A DNA stretch of 64,000 bases from UBA2357 sp041916775 (GTDB taxonomy: Bacteria > Pseudomonadota > Gammaproteobacteria > Burkholderiales > Rhodocyclaceae). The translations under genes were made by a program, and so were the position numbers. Where the stretch lies: NCBI GenBank assembly GCA_041916775.1, contig JAYRYZ010000003.1:124001-188000 (forward strand). The letters are read 5' to 3'. Positions within the stretch are counted from its first letter, which is position 1; every line of letters begins with the position of its first letter. Below the pieces are notes generated by a model. That model ran no database searches. It was given only the letters and a program-made list of their open reading frames with translations, and was not told the DNA's origin. Of the stretch, positions 15,168 to 23,751 are shown one piece after another.

Positions 15168-15707
15168 ATGGCGCGTTTGCAGCAGTTCTACAAGGAAACG
15201 GTCGCTCCTGGCCTTCAGGTCAAGTTCGGCTACAAATCGGTGATGGAGATTCCGCGCATCACCAAGATCACGCTCAACATGGGTGTGGGCGAGGCGGTTG
15301 GCGACAAGAAGATTCTTGAGCATGCGGTGTCCGACATGGCGAAGATCGCCGGTCAGAAGCCGGTCGTGACCAAGGCCAAGAAGTCGATCGCGGGCTTCAA
15401 GATCCGTGATGGCTATCCCATCGGTTGCATGGTCACGCTTCGTGGGCCGCGCATGTACGAATTTCTGGATCGCCTTGTGACGATCGCGATGCCGCGTATC
15501 CGTGACTTCCGTGGTATCGGCGGCAAGGGTTTCGACGGCCGTGGCAACTACAACCTGGGTGTCAAGGAGCAGATCATTTTCCCGGAGATCGAGTACGACA
15601 AGATCGACGCGCTGCGGGGGATGAACATCAGCATCACGACGACGGCCAAGAATGATCAGGAAGCGCGCGCCCTGCTGGCTGCGTTCAAGTTTCCTTTCAA
15701 GAATTGA
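15168..15707 (+). CDS. rplE: 50S ribosomal protein L5
   Basis: This 179-aa 5S rRNA-binding protein of the central protuberance has the same length as E. coli L5. I chose the ATG at 15168 (MARLQQFYKE), five bases after an AAGGAG site, rather than the in-frame GTG at 15162. The conserved GMNISITTTAKNDQEARALL C-terminus is present. Confidence 0.98.
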   Translation: MARLQQFYKETVAPGLQVKFGYKSVMEIPRITKITLNMGVGEAVGDKKILEHAVSDMAKIAGQKPVVTKAKKSIAGFKIRDGYPIGCMVTLRGPRMYEFLDRLVTIAMPRIRDFRGIGGKGFDGRGNYNLGVKEQIIFPEIEYDKIDALRGMNISITTTAKNDQEARALLAAFKFPFKN

Positions 15708-15714
15708 GGGTGTT

Positions 15715-16020
15715 ATGGCGAAACTGGCTCTGATCAATCGCGAAGAAAAGCGCCGCAAGACGGTGGCGAAGTTTGCCGCCAAGCGTAGCGCGCTGATCGC
15801 CCAAATCAATGACATGAAGCTTGCCGAGGAAGAGCGCATGGCTGCGCGCCTCAAGCTTCAGCAGTTGCCGCGTAATGCCAGCCCGGTGCGTGAGCGCCGT
15901 CGTTGCGAGCTGACCGGTCGTCCGCGCGGCGTGTTCCGCAAGTTCGGTCTGTGCCGCAACAAGTTGCGCGATCTCGCCTTCAAGGGCGAGGTCCCTGGCA
16001 TGACCAAGGCGAGCTGGTAA
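15715..16020 (+). CDS. rpsN: 30S ribosomal protein S14 (zinc-free type)
   Basis: This 101-aa protein is the long form of S14. It has the conserved CELTGRPRGVFRKFGLCRNKLRDLA core but lacks the CxxC-x12-CxxC zinc pattern of the short form. It begins at the ATG at 15715 (MAKLALINREEKRRK), seven bases after rplE ends. Confidence 0.98.
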   Translation: MAKLALINREEKRRKTVAKFAAKRSALIAQINDMKLAEEERMAARLKLQQLPRNASPVRERRRCELTGRPRGVFRKFGLCRNKLRDLAFKGEVPGMTKASW

Positions 16021-16032
16021 GGAGAATTTCTG

Positions 16033-16428
16033 ATGAGTATGTCCGATCCCATCGCCGATATGCTGACGCGTATCCGGAATGGTCAGCAGGCGCAAAAGGC
16101 GACTGTGGTCATGCCGAGTTCCAAAGTCAAGGTTTCCATCGCCCAGGTGTTGAAGGACGAGGGTTACATCGATTCGTTCTCGGTGCGTCAGGCTGACGGT
16201 AAGGCCGAGCTTGAAGTCGTGTTGAAGTATTACGCAGGTCGTCCGGTCATCGAGCGCCTCGAGCGCGTGAGTCGTCCTGGTCTGCGGGTCTACAAGGGCA
16301 GCGAGAAGCTGCCGACGGTCATGAATGGCCTGGGTGTCGCCATCGTGTCGACCCCGCGTGGCGTCATGACGGATCGTGCCGCACGCGCTGGCCGCGTCGG
16401 TGGCGAAGTCATCTGCTACGTGGCCTAA
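16033..16428 (+). CDS. rpsH: 30S ribosomal protein S8
   Basis: This 131-aa primary 16S rRNA-binding protein acts in E. coli as repressor of the spc operon by binding the rplE leader. It begins MSMSDPIADMLTRIRNGQ and ends GGEVICYVA. The AAGGAGAAT ribosome-binding site fits the start at 16033. Confidence 0.99.
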   Translation: MSMSDPIADMLTRIRNGQQAQKATVVMPSSKVKVSIAQVLKDEGYIDSFSVRQADGKAELEVVLKYYAGRPVIERLERVSRPGLRVYKGSEKLPTVMNGLGVAIVSTPRGVMTDRAARAGRVGGEVICYVA

Positions 16429-16437
16429 GGGGGAGTT

Positions 16438-16971
16438 ATGTCTCGTGTAGCTAAGAATCCGGTGCAGCTCCCCGCTGGTGTGGATGTCACGATCGGTGTT
16501 GGTGAAGTTACCGTGAAGGGCCCGCTCGGCGTGCTGACGCAGTACATCGGGAACTCGGTCGAGGTCGTTCGCGAAGGCAGTGCGGTGACCTGCAAGGCCA
16601 TCGATGGTGCTGCCAACGCGCGGGCTATGTCCGGCACCGTTCGTGCTCTGATCGCAAACATGGTCAGCGGTGTGAGCAAGGGTTTCGAGAAGAAGCTGAA
16701 CCTGGTTGGTGTGGGTTATCGTGCCCAGGCTCAGGGTGACAAGCTGAATCTGTCGCTCGGCTTCTCGCACCCGGTGGTGCATCAGATGCCGGCCGGCGTG
16801 AAGGTTGAAACACCGACGCAGACCGAGATCGTGATCAAGGGTATCGACAAGCAGCAGATCGGCCAGGTTGCGGCCGAGGTGCGTGCTTACCGCCAGCCTG
16901 AGCCCTACAAGGGCAAGGGTGTCCGTTACTCGGACGAGGTGGTGGTGCTCAAGGAAACCAAGAAGAAGTAA
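16438..16971 (+). CDS. rplF: 50S ribosomal protein L6
   Basis: This 177-aa two-domain protein near the factor-binding centre contains GVGYRAQAQGDKLNLSLGFSHP and the C-terminal EPYKGKGVRYSDE motif. It follows rpsH by nine bases with a GGGGGAG site. Confidence 0.99.
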   Translation: MSRVAKNPVQLPAGVDVTIGVGEVTVKGPLGVLTQYIGNSVEVVREGSAVTCKAIDGAANARAMSGTVRALIANMVSGVSKGFEKKLNLVGVGYRAQAQGDKLNLSLGFSHPVVHQMPAGVKVETPTQTEIVIKGIDKQQIGQVAAEVRAYRQPEPYKGKGVRYSDEVVVLKETKKK

Positions 16972-16983
16972 GGGCCGTTCGAC

Positions 16984-17337
16984 ATGAACAAGAAAGAAGT
17001 TCGCCTGCGTCGCGCTCGTAAAACCCGAGCCAAGATCGCAGAACTCAAGGCGGTGCGCCTCACTGTTTTCCGTTCGAACTCGCACATCTACGCTCAGGTC
17101 ATCTCGGGCTGCGGATCGCGCGTTCTGGCAGCGGCCTCGACCGTTGAAGCGGATGTGCGCAGTCAGGTTGCCAATGGCGGCAACAAGGCTGCAGCCGTGC
17201 TGGTCGGCAAGCTGATTGCCGAGCGCGCCAAGGCTGCGGGCGTCGAGACGGTTGCGTTCGATCGCGCCGGTTTCCTTTATCACGGTCGCGTCAAGGCGCT
17301 GGCCGAGGCGGCCCGTGAAGGCGGCCTCCAGTTCTAA
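16984..17337 (+). CDS. rplR: 50S ribosomal protein L18
   Basis: This 117-aa 5S rRNA-binding protein shows LTVFRSNSHIYAQVI and the terminal FDRAGFLYHGRVKALAEAAREGGLQF. It lies 12 bases from each neighbour. Confidence 0.99.
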   Translation: MNKKEVRLRRARKTRAKIAELKAVRLTVFRSNSHIYAQVISGCGSRVLAAASTVEADVRSQVANGGNKAAAVLVGKLIAERAKAAGVETVAFDRAGFLYHGRVKALAEAAREGGLQF

Positions 17338-17349
17338 GCGGGGATTCTA

Positions 17350-17874
17350 ATGGCCAAGCAACAAAACAAGCGTTCGCAGGCTCCCGAGGAACGGGAAGAT
17401 TCGCTGCGCGAGAAAATGGTCGCGATCAATCGCGTCACCAAAGTCGTGAAGGGCGGTCGTATCCTCGGCTTCGCTGCGCTGACGGTGGTCGGCGACGGCG
17501 ACGGCAGCATCGGCATGGGCAAGGGCAAGTCGCGTGAAGTGCCGGTCGCGGTGCAGAAGGCAATGGACGAGGCTCGTCGCAAGATGACCCGCATCGCGCT
17601 GCGCAACGGCACGCTGCAACATACGGTGATTGGCAAGCACGGCGCGTCCGAAGTGCTGATGCAGCCGGCACCCAGCGGTACCGGCATCATCGCGGGCGGC
17701 CCGATGCGCGCCGTGTTCGAAGTGATGGGCGTGACCGACGTGATCTGCAAGTGCATCGGCTCGACCAATCCCTATAACGTGGTGCGCGCGACGATCAACG
17801 GCTTGCTGGCGATCAACACGCCGGCCGAGATTGCTGCCAAGCGTGGCAAGTCGGTCGAAGAGATTCTGGGGTAA
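17350..17874 (+). CDS. rpsE: 30S ribosomal protein S5
   Basis: This 174-aa protein affects decoding accuracy. It shows the dsRBD-like LREKMVAINRVTKVVKGGRILGF segment and the SNPYNVV-type motif as STNPYNVVRATINGL. The spectinomycin-site loop (KGGR) is intact. The start codon follows GGGGATT. Confidence 0.99.
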   Translation: MAKQQNKRSQAPEEREDSLREKMVAINRVTKVVKGGRILGFAALTVVGDGDGSIGMGKGKSREVPVAVQKAMDEARRKMTRIALRNGTLQHTVIGKHGASEVLMQPAPSGTGIIAGGPMRAVFEVMGVTDVICKCIGSTNPYNVVRATINGLLAINTPAEIAAKRGKSVEEILG

Positions 17875-17877
17875 GAC

Positions 17878-18060
17878 ATGTCCGACAAGAAAATCAAGGT
17901 CACGCTCGTGAAGAGCGTGATCGGGACGAAAGAGTCGCATCGCGCAACCGTGCGTGGTCTGGGGCTGCGTCGTCTGAATCACACGGTCGAGCTGCAGGAT
18001 TCGCCTGAAGTGCGCGGCATGATCAACAAGGTCTCGTACCTGGTGAAGGCGGAGGGTTGA
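17878..18060 (+). CDS. rpmD: 50S ribosomal protein L30
   Basis: This 60-aa protein contains KSVIGTKESHRATVRGLGLRR, the family signature. It begins three bases after rpsE and ends one base before rplO, a very tight coupling. Confidence 0.99.
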   Translation: MSDKKIKVTLVKSVIGTKESHRATVRGLGLRRLNHTVELQDSPEVRGMINKVSYLVKAEG

Positions 18061-18061
18061 G

Positions 18062-18499
18062 ATGCGCCTGAATGCAATTAAGCCGGCCGAAGGCTCCAAG
18101 AAGGCTGCACGTCGCGTCGGCCGCGGTATCGGTAGTGGTCTGGGCAAGACTTGCGGTCGCGGTCACAAGGGCCAAAAGTCGCGTGCGGGTGGTTTCCACA
18201 AGGTGGGCTTCGAGGGTGGTCAGATGCCGCTGCAGCGTCGCCTTCCGAAGCGTGGCTTCGTTTCGCTGACGGGGGCCCGCAACGCCGAGGTGACGCTGTC
18301 GGAGCTCGGCAAGCTGCCGGTCGAAGATATCGACTTGCTGGTGCTGATGCAGGCCGGGTTGATCCCCGCGGATTCGCTTTCGGCGAAGGTGATCCTGTCG
18401 GGTGAGATCGGCAAGAAGGTCACCCTGCGTGGCGTGGGCGCGACCAAGGGTGCGAAGGCTGCGATCGAGGCGGCCGGTGGCTCGGTGAGCGCCGAGTAA
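18062..18499 (+). CDS. rplO: 50S ribosomal protein L15
   Basis: This 145-aa large-subunit assembly protein contains the glycine-rich RRVGRGIGSGLGKTCGRGHKGQKSR segment and the GFEGGQMPLQRRLPKRGF motif. It precedes secY by 14 bases, the usual spc order. Confidence 0.99.
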   Translation: MRLNAIKPAEGSKKAARRVGRGIGSGLGKTCGRGHKGQKSRAGGFHKVGFEGGQMPLQRRLPKRGFVSLTGARNAEVTLSELGKLPVEDIDLLVLMQAGLIPADSLSAKVILSGEIGKKVTLRGVGATKGAKAAIEAAGGSVSAE

Positions 18500-18513
18500 G
18501 GCGAGGTTGACTC

Positions 18514-19839
18514 GTGGCAAATAATGCGGCCGCAGTCGGGAAGTCGGGGCGCTTTGGTGATCTGAAGCGCCGCATCCTGTTCCTGCTGGGGGCGTTGATC
18601 GTTTACCGGATCGGCGCACACATTCCTGTACCGGGTATCGACCCGGAGAAGCTTGCGGAGTTGTTCCAGTCGCAGGCGGGCGGGATCCTCGGCGTGTTCA
18701 ACCTTTTCTCGGGCGGCGCGTTGTCGCGCTTCACGATCTTCGCGCTCGGGATCATGCCTTACATCTCGGCGTCGATCATCATGCAGTTGATGACCGTCGC
18801 AGTCCCGCAGTTCGAGGCGCTCAAGAAGGAAGGCGAGGCAGGTCGGCGCAAGATCACGCAGTACACCCGCTACGGCACGGTGGTTCTGGCTTTCGCTCAG
18901 TCGCTGGGTATTGCGATCGCGCTTGAAGGTCAGGCGGGTCTCGTGCTCGATCCCGGGCTCATGTTCCGTTTCGTCACCGTGGCAACCCTGGTGACCGGGA
19001 CGATGTTCCTGATGTGGCTGGGTGAGCAGATCACGGAGCGTGGTATCGGCAACGGGATCTCGTTGATCATCTTCGCCGGTATTGCTGCAGGGTTGCCGGC
19101 TGCAATCGGTGGCTTGTTCGAACTGGTGCGTACCGGGGCGATGCATCCCTTCACCGCGTTGCTGATCTGCGTGCTGGTGGTGCTGGTTACCGCGTTCGTG
19201 GTGTTCGTGGAGCGCGGACAACGGAAGATTCTGGTCAACTATGCGAAGCGCCAGGTCGGCAACAAGGTGTATGGCGGACAGAGCTCGCATCTCCCGCTGA
19301 AGTTGAACATGGCGGGGGTGATCCCACCGATCTTCGCGTCGAGCATCATTCTGTTCCCGGCGACGCTGGGTCAGTGGTTCGGCGCCTCGGAGGGTATGAG
19401 CTGGTTGCGCGACATCTCTTCGACGTTGGCACCCGGGCAGCCGATCTACGTGATCCTTTACGCCGTGGCGATCATCTTCTTCTGCTTCTTCTACACCGCG
19501 CTGGTGTTCAACGCGAAGGAGACGGCGGACAACCTGAAGAAGAGCGGGGCATTCGTGCCGGGGATCAGGCCGGGTGACCAGACGGCGCGATACATCGACA
19601 AGATTCTCACGCGGCTGACATTGGTCGGGGCGGTGTATATCACGCTGGTGTGTCTGATCCCGGAGTTTCTGATCCTGCAGTGGAACGTGCCGTTCTATTT
19701 CGGTGGTACGTCGCTGTTGATCATCGTGGTCGTGACGATGGACTTCATGACGCAGGTCCAGTCTCACGTGATGTCTCATCAGTACGAGAGCCTGTTGAAG
19801 AAAGCCAACTTCAAAGGCTCAGGTTTGTCCGGCAGGTAA
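18514..19839 (+). CDS. secY: Protein translocase subunit SecY
   Basis: This 441-aa inner-membrane channel protein of the Sec translocon spans the membrane ten times. Helix 1 starts near residue 18 (RILFLLGALIVYRIGAHIPVPG), the plug region follows (FNLFSGGALSRFTIFALGIMPYISASII), and the cytosolic loop VERGQRKILVNYAKRQVG contacts SecA and the ribosome. The start is GTG with a GCGAGG site upstream. It is followed by infA after three bases. Confidence 0.99.
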   Translation: MANNAAAVGKSGRFGDLKRRILFLLGALIVYRIGAHIPVPGIDPEKLAELFQSQAGGILGVFNLFSGGALSRFTIFALGIMPYISASIIMQLMTVAVPQFEALKKEGEAGRRKITQYTRYGTVVLAFAQSLGIAIALEGQAGLVLDPGLMFRFVTVATLVTGTMFLMWLGEQITERGIGNGISLIIFAGIAAGLPAAIGGLFELVRTGAMHPFTALLICVLVVLVTAFVVFVERGQRKILVNYAKRQVGNKVYGGQSSHLPLKLNMAGVIPPIFASSIILFPATLGQWFGASEGMSWLRDISSTLAPGQPIYVILYAVAIIFFCFFYTALVFNAKETADNLKKSGAFVPGIRPGDQTARYIDKILTRLTLVGAVYITLVCLIPEFLILQWNVPFYFGGTSLLIIVVVTMDFMTQVQSHVMSHQYESLLKKANFKGSGLSGR

Positions 19840-19842
19840 GAG

Positions 19843-20061
19843 ATGTCCAAGGAAGACGTTATCGAGATGCAGGGTGAGGTTCTCGAGAACCTCCCGAACG
19901 CCACCTTCCGGGTCAAACTGGAGAATGGACACGTCGTGCTGGGCTACATCTCGGGAAAGATGCGCATGCACTACATCCGCATTCTTCCCGGTGACAAGGT
20001 CACCGTGCAGCTGACACCGTACGACCTTTCAAAAGCCCGGATCGTGTTCCGGACAAAGTAA
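19843..20061 (+). CDS. infA: Translation initiation factor IF-1
   Basis: This 72-aa OB-fold protein occupies the A site during initiation. It matches IF-1 over its whole length, with GKMRMHYIRILPGDKVTVQLTPYDLSKARIVF as the conserved half. It lies between secY and rpmJ, an order typical of betaproteobacteria. Confidence 0.98.
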   Translation: MSKEDVIEMQGEVLENLPNATFRVKLENGHVVLGYISGKMRMHYIRILPGDKVTVQLTPYDLSKARIVFRTK

Positions 20062-20082
20062 TCAGGAAACAGGAGCAAGGAA

Positions 20083-20196
20083 ATGAGAGTTCAGGCTTCG
20101 GTGAAACGTCTTTGCCGCAATTGCAAGATCGTTCGTCGTAAAGGCGTGGTGCGTGTGATCTGCACCGATCCGCGCCACAAGCAGCGCCAGGGTTGA
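20083..20196 (+). CDS. rpmJ: 50S ribosomal protein L36 (zinc-binding type)
   Basis: This 37-aa protein begins MRVQASVKRLCRNCKIVRRK. The zinc ribbon uses C11, C14, C27 and H32. The AGCAAGGAA site sits just before the ATG at 20083. It is the C+ (zinc-binding) paralogue type. The stop codon overlaps a candidate promoter for the alpha block. Confidence 0.98.
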   Translation: MRVQASVKRLCRNCKIVRRKGVVRVICTDPRHKQRQG

Positions 20197-20221
20197 TTGG
20201 CGACAGCGCTGAGATTAAAAT
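20193..20221 (+). promoter_or_regulatory. Candidate sigma70 promoter for the alpha block
   Basis: TTGATT (20193-20198), overlapping the rpmJ stop codon, and TAAAAT (20216-20221) are 17 bases apart. The predicted leader to rpsM is only about 20 bases, too short for the E. coli type S4-binding pseudoknot upstream of rpsM. Confidence 0.5.
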
Positions 20222-20249
20222 TTAATGTTTCGCTTTTTGGGGTAAAAGA

Positions 20250-20615
20250 ATGGCCCGTATCGCTGGGGTAAACATTCCTAATCACAAGCATGCCGAAATC
20301 GCGCTGACCGCCATTTTTGGGATCGGCCGGACGCGTGCTCAACTGATTTGTGACGCAGCCAATGTGGTTCGCTCGACCAAGATCAAGGATCTGACCGAGT
20401 CCGACATGGAGCGCCTGCGTGACGAGGTCGGCAAGTTCGTGGTGGAGGGTGACTTGCGTCGTGAAGTCACGATGAACATCAAGCGCCTGATGGACCTCGG
20501 CTGCTATCGTGGCCTGCGTCATCGTCGCGGTCTGCCGCTGCGTGGTCAGCGCACCCGCACCAATGCACGTACGCGCAAGGGGCCGCGCAAGGCCATTGCC
20601 GGCAAGAAGAAGTGA
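20250..20615 (+). CDS. rpsM: 30S ribosomal protein S13
   Basis: This 121-aa protein of the 30S head contacts the P-site tRNA. It begins MARIAGVNIPNHKHAEIALT and ends with the basic RTRTNARTRKGPRKAIAGKKK tail. It is the first gene of the alpha block. Confidence 0.99.
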   Translation: MARIAGVNIPNHKHAEIALTAIFGIGRTRAQLICDAANVVRSTKIKDLTESDMERLRDEVGKFVVEGDLRREVTMNIKRLMDLGCYRGLRHRRGLPLRGQRTRTNARTRKGPRKAIAGKKK

Positions 20616-20627
20616 TAGGGGTTAAGA

Positions 20628-21017
20628 ATGGCTAAGACTGCCACGAAGGTTCGCAAGAAGGTCAAGAAGAACGTCGCCGAGGGTATCGCCCACGTGCACG
20701 CCAGCTTCAACAACACCATCATCACTATCACCGACCGCCAGGGCAATGCGCTTTCCTGGGCCACCTCGGGTGGCGCAGGCTTCAAGGGTTCGCGCAAGAG
20801 CACGCCGTTTGCAGCGCAGGTCGCTGCCGAAGCGGCTGGCAAGGCGGCGCAGGAATGTGGTGTGAAGAATCTGGAAGTTCGCATCAAGGGCCCCGGCCCG
20901 GGTCGTGAGTCTGCTGTGCGCGCATTGAACGCGATCGGGATCAAGATCTCGAGCATCACGGACATCACGCCGGTTCCGCACAACGGCTGCCGTCCGCCCA
21001 AGAAGCGTCGTATCTGA
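20628..21017 (+). CDS. rpsK: 30S ribosomal protein S11
   Basis: This 129-aa platform protein contains GIAHVHASFNNTIITITDRQGN and the terminal DITPVPHNGCRPPKKRRI. The gap to rpsM is 12 bases. Confidence 0.99.
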   Translation: MAKTATKVRKKVKKNVAEGIAHVHASFNNTIITITDRQGNALSWATSGGAGFKGSRKSTPFAAQVAAEAAGKAAQECGVKNLEVRIKGPGPGRESAVRALNAIGIKISSITDITPVPHNGCRPPKKRRI

Positions 21018-21030
21018 CAAGGAGTTTAAT

Positions 21031-21660
21031 GTGGCTCGTAATCTGGATCCCAAGTGCCGTCAGTGCCGTCGCGAAGGCGAGAAGCTGTTCCTGAAGGCGG
21101 AGAAGTGCTTCACCGACAAGTGCGCGATCGAGCGTCGTTCGTACGCGCCTGGTCAGCACGGTCAGCGTTCCGGACAGCGCATGTCTGGCTATGGCGTGCA
21201 ACTGCGTGAGAAGCAGAAGATCCGCCGTCTGTACGGTGTGCTCGAAACCCAGTTCCGCAAGGTTTACGCCGAGGCCGATCGTCGTCGTGGCCAGACCGGT
21301 GAGAACCTGCTGCAGCTGCTCGAAGGTCGCCTCGATTCCGTCGTGTATCGCATGGGCTTTGGTGGGTCGCGCGCGGAATCGCGTCAGCTCGTCCGCCACA
21401 ACGGCATTCTCGTGAATGGCAAGCGTCTGAATATTCCCTCGTACGTGGTGCGTCCGGGTGACGTGATCGAGCTGACCGAGGGCTCGCGTGCCCAGCTGCG
21501 TGTCAAGGCTGCGCTCGAAGCTGCTGCGGCGCGTGGGTTCCCGGAGTGGATCGAGGTGGATGCCAAGGCGGGCAAGGGTGTGTTCAAGGCCTATCCGCAG
21601 CGTACCGAGCTGTCGCCGACCATCAACGAAGGCCTGGTGGTGGAACTGTATTCCCGCTAA
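21031..21660 (+). CDS. rpsD: 30S ribosomal protein S4 (zinc-binding type)
   Basis: This 209-aa primary 16S rRNA-binding protein also participates in antitermination and alpha-operon control in E. coli. The N-terminus carries C9, C12, C26 and C31, a C-x2-C-x13-C-x4-C zinc pattern that is absent from E. coli S4. The S4 RNA-binding domain follows (residues about 99-160, RLDSVVYRMGFGGSRAESRQLV). The start is GTG with AAGGAG upstream. Confidence 0.99.
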   Translation: MARNLDPKCRQCRREGEKLFLKAEKCFTDKCAIERRSYAPGQHGQRSGQRMSGYGVQLREKQKIRRLYGVLETQFRKVYAEADRRRGQTGENLLQLLEGRLDSVVYRMGFGGSRAESRQLVRHNGILVNGKRLNIPSYVVRPGDVIELTEGSRAQLRVKAALEAAAARGFPEWIEVDAKAGKGVFKAYPQRTELSPTINEGLVVELYSR

Positions 21661-21711
21661 TCCCCGCTACAACCGGTCTTCGTCAATATACCTAGACCCG
21701 AGGAAGAGCTG

Positions 21712-22692
21712 ATGCAAAGCAATTCTTTGCTGAAACCCCGCATTATCGACGTCCATAACGTCTCGCCGGTACAAGCGCGCGTGACCATGGAGCCGTTCGA
21801 ACGGGGTTTCGGCCATACGCTGGGAAATGCGCTGCGCCGCATTCTCCTGTCTTCGCTGCCCGGTTGCGCGCCGACCGAGGTGACGATCGAGGGCGTGCTT
21901 CATGAGTATTCCACGCTCGACGGCGTTCGCGAAGACATCGTTGATGTGCTGCTGAACCTGAAGGGCGTGGTGCTGAAGCTGCATAACCGCAGTAGCGTCA
22001 CGCTCCGCTTGTCGAAGTCGGGCGAGGGTGTGGTGGTCGCGGGTGATATCGAAGGCTCGCACGACGTCGAGATCATCAACCCTGAGCATGTCATCGCGCA
22101 CATTGCCCCTGGCGGCAAGCTCGACATGGAGATCGTCGTCGAGGAAGGCCGTGGCTACGTTCCGTCGAACGCACGTCCGGTAAATGAGGCGACAAAGAGC
22201 ATCGGCCGCATCATGCTCGACGCTTCGTTTGGTCCGGTGCGACGGGTGAGCTATCTGGTCGAGAGCGCGCGCGTCGAGCAGCGTACCGACCTGGATCGCC
22301 TGGTGATCGACATCGAGACCAATGGCGCGGTCGATCCTGAAGAGGCGATCCGCTATGCCGCGCGGGTGCTGATGGACCAGCTGGCTGTGTTCGCGGACCT
22401 GGAAGGCACGGATGTGGTCGACGTGAAGCCGGCACCGGTGACGATCGATCCCGTCCTGCTGCGTCCGGTGGATGATCTGGAACTGACGGTGCGTTCTGCG
22501 AACTGCCTGAAGGCCGAGAACATCTATTACATCGGCGACCTGATCCAACGCACCGAGACGGAGTTGCTCAAGACTCCGAACCTGGGGCGCAAGTCGCTGA
22601 ACGAGATCAAGGAAGTGTTGGCCTCGCGTGGGCTTACGCTGGGTATGAAACTGGAAAACTGGCCGCCGGCCGGGCTCGAGAAGCTCGGTTGA
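21712..22692 (+). CDS. rpoA: RNA polymerase alpha subunit
   Basis: This 326-aa protein has the N-terminal assembly domain (about 1-232, with the FxRGFGHTLGNALRRILLSSLPG dimer region) and the C-terminal DNA- and activator-binding domain (about 245-326). R261, N264 and C265 in VRSANC correspond to the UP-element-contacting residues of E. coli alpha. A GAGGAAGAG site precedes the ATG. Confidence 0.99.
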   Translation: MQSNSLLKPRIIDVHNVSPVQARVTMEPFERGFGHTLGNALRRILLSSLPGCAPTEVTIEGVLHEYSTLDGVREDIVDVLLNLKGVVLKLHNRSSVTLRLSKSGEGVVVAGDIEGSHDVEIINPEHVIAHIAPGGKLDMEIVVEEGRGYVPSNARPVNEATKSIGRIMLDASFGPVRRVSYLVESARVEQRTDLDRLVIDIETNGAVDPEEAIRYAARVLMDQLAVFADLEGTDVVDVKPAPVTIDPVLLRPVDDLELTVRSANCLKAENIYYIGDLIQRTETELLKTPNLGRKSLNEIKEVLASRGLTLGMKLENWPPAGLEKLG

Positions 22693-22716
22693 TCGTGTCG
22701 GTGAAGTGAGGAAAAT

Positions 22717-23118
22717 ATGCGTCACCGTAACGGTCTTCGCAAACTGAATCGCACTAGCGCCCACCGCCAGGCGATGTTCAAGAACATGGCGGCTTCGCTG
22801 CTGCGTCACGAAGTCATCAAGACAACTCTGCCCAAGGCCAAGGAGTTGCGTCGTGTGGTCGAGCCGTTGATCACGCTGGGCAAGAAGCCCAGCTTGGCGA
22901 ATCGGCGCCTCGCGTTCAGCCGACTGCGTGATCGTGAGATGGTCGTGAAGCTCTTCGACGAGCTCGGTCCGCGCTATGCGACGCGCAACGGCGGCTATCT
23001 GCGCATCCTGAAGTTCGGCTTCCGCGATGGCGATAACGCGCCAATGGCGCTGGTCGAATTGCTGGATCGTCCGGACACGGAAGTGGTTGCCGAAGAAGTC
23101 GTGGAAGCGGCTGCCTGA
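22717..23118 (+). CDS. rplQ: 50S ribosomal protein L17
   Basis: This 133-aa tunnel-exit protein begins MRHRNGLRKLNRTSAHRQAM. It is the last gene of the ribosomal superblock and is followed 25 bases later by a strong bidirectional terminator. Confidence 0.99.
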   Translation: MRHRNGLRKLNRTSAHRQAMFKNMAASLLRHEVIKTTLPKAKELRRVVEPLITLGKKPSLANRRLAFSRLRDREMVVKLFDELGPRYATRNGGYLRILKFGFRDGDNAPMALVELLDRPDTEVVAEEVVEAAA

Positions 23119-23143
23119 TTCCGGCAGTGATTCTCCGCACATC

Positions 23144-23175
23144 GTGAAAATGGCCGCGCAAGCGGCCATTTTCAC
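23144..23175. terminator. Bidirectional intrinsic terminator closing the ribosomal block
   Basis: A perfect 14-bp stem (23144-23157 with 23162-23175) with a GCAA tetraloop has AAAA and TTTT inside its arms. It lies between the convergent rplQ and Hsp15-like genes and can serve both strands. Confidence 0.85.
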
Positions 23176-23220
23176 GTCTGCGTTCTGATCGGACCAAGGC
23201 CGAGGTGTATCCGGCCCTGA

Positions 23221-23646
23221 TCAGCTCTGCTCGAGAAAATGCTGTAGTTGCCGGCGGTCGCGCTTGCTCGGTCTTCCTGCAGGGCGGGGCGATGACCGCA
23301 GGTCCTTCTGAGCGGCGCGGTAACGCTCACGTGCGGCGATGCTTTCGGCGGTTTCCTGGTAGAGCGTGTTCGCGATCGCAGCGCCGCTGCGCTGGTTGGA
23401 GAGCGCAGCGACGTTGACTTCGAGCGGATGGCCGTCTCGCTGTATCGAGAGGCGGTCACCCACCCGGACTTCACGTGCCGGCTTGGGGCGCACCCCGTTG
23501 AGGCGCACGTGCCCGGCATCCACGGCTTGCGTGGCAAGACTACGTGTCTTGTAGAAGCGCGCGGCCCACAACCATTTGTCGAGGCGGCACTGCGCGGTAT
23601 CGTCATCTTCGGGTTGGGCAGGTTTGCGCTGATTGTGTCGGCTCAT
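23221..23646 (-). CDS. hslR: S4-domain RNA-binding protein, Hsp15 family
   Basis: This 141-aa protein has an S4 domain at residues about 20-80, with RLDKWLWAARFYKTRSLATQAV and VRLNGVRPKPAREVRVGD. A basic C-terminal tail is rich in R and K. Hsp15 (133 aa in E. coli) binds stalled 50S subunits carrying nascent chains and helps recycle them. I chose the ATG at 23646 (MSRHNQRKPAQ); longer in-frame extensions run into the galE promoter region and lack similarity. It is convergent with rplQ. Confidence 0.85.
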   Translation of the reverse strand: MSRHNQRKPAQPEDDDTAQCRLDKWLWAARFYKTRSLATQAVDAGHVRLNGVRPKPAREVRVGDRLSIQRDGHPLEVNVAALSNQRSGAAIANTLYQETAESIAARERYRAAQKDLRSSPRPAGRPSKRDRRQLQHFLEQS

Positions 23647-23751
23647 GGCTGCTCGGAGAGAGGGGGCTGTGAGGCAGCATACGCGCGATGCATGCGTTGG
23701 GAAACTGTGGGATGATGTTGCGCTTCGCATGGACTCGATCCGAGGTTTGGG

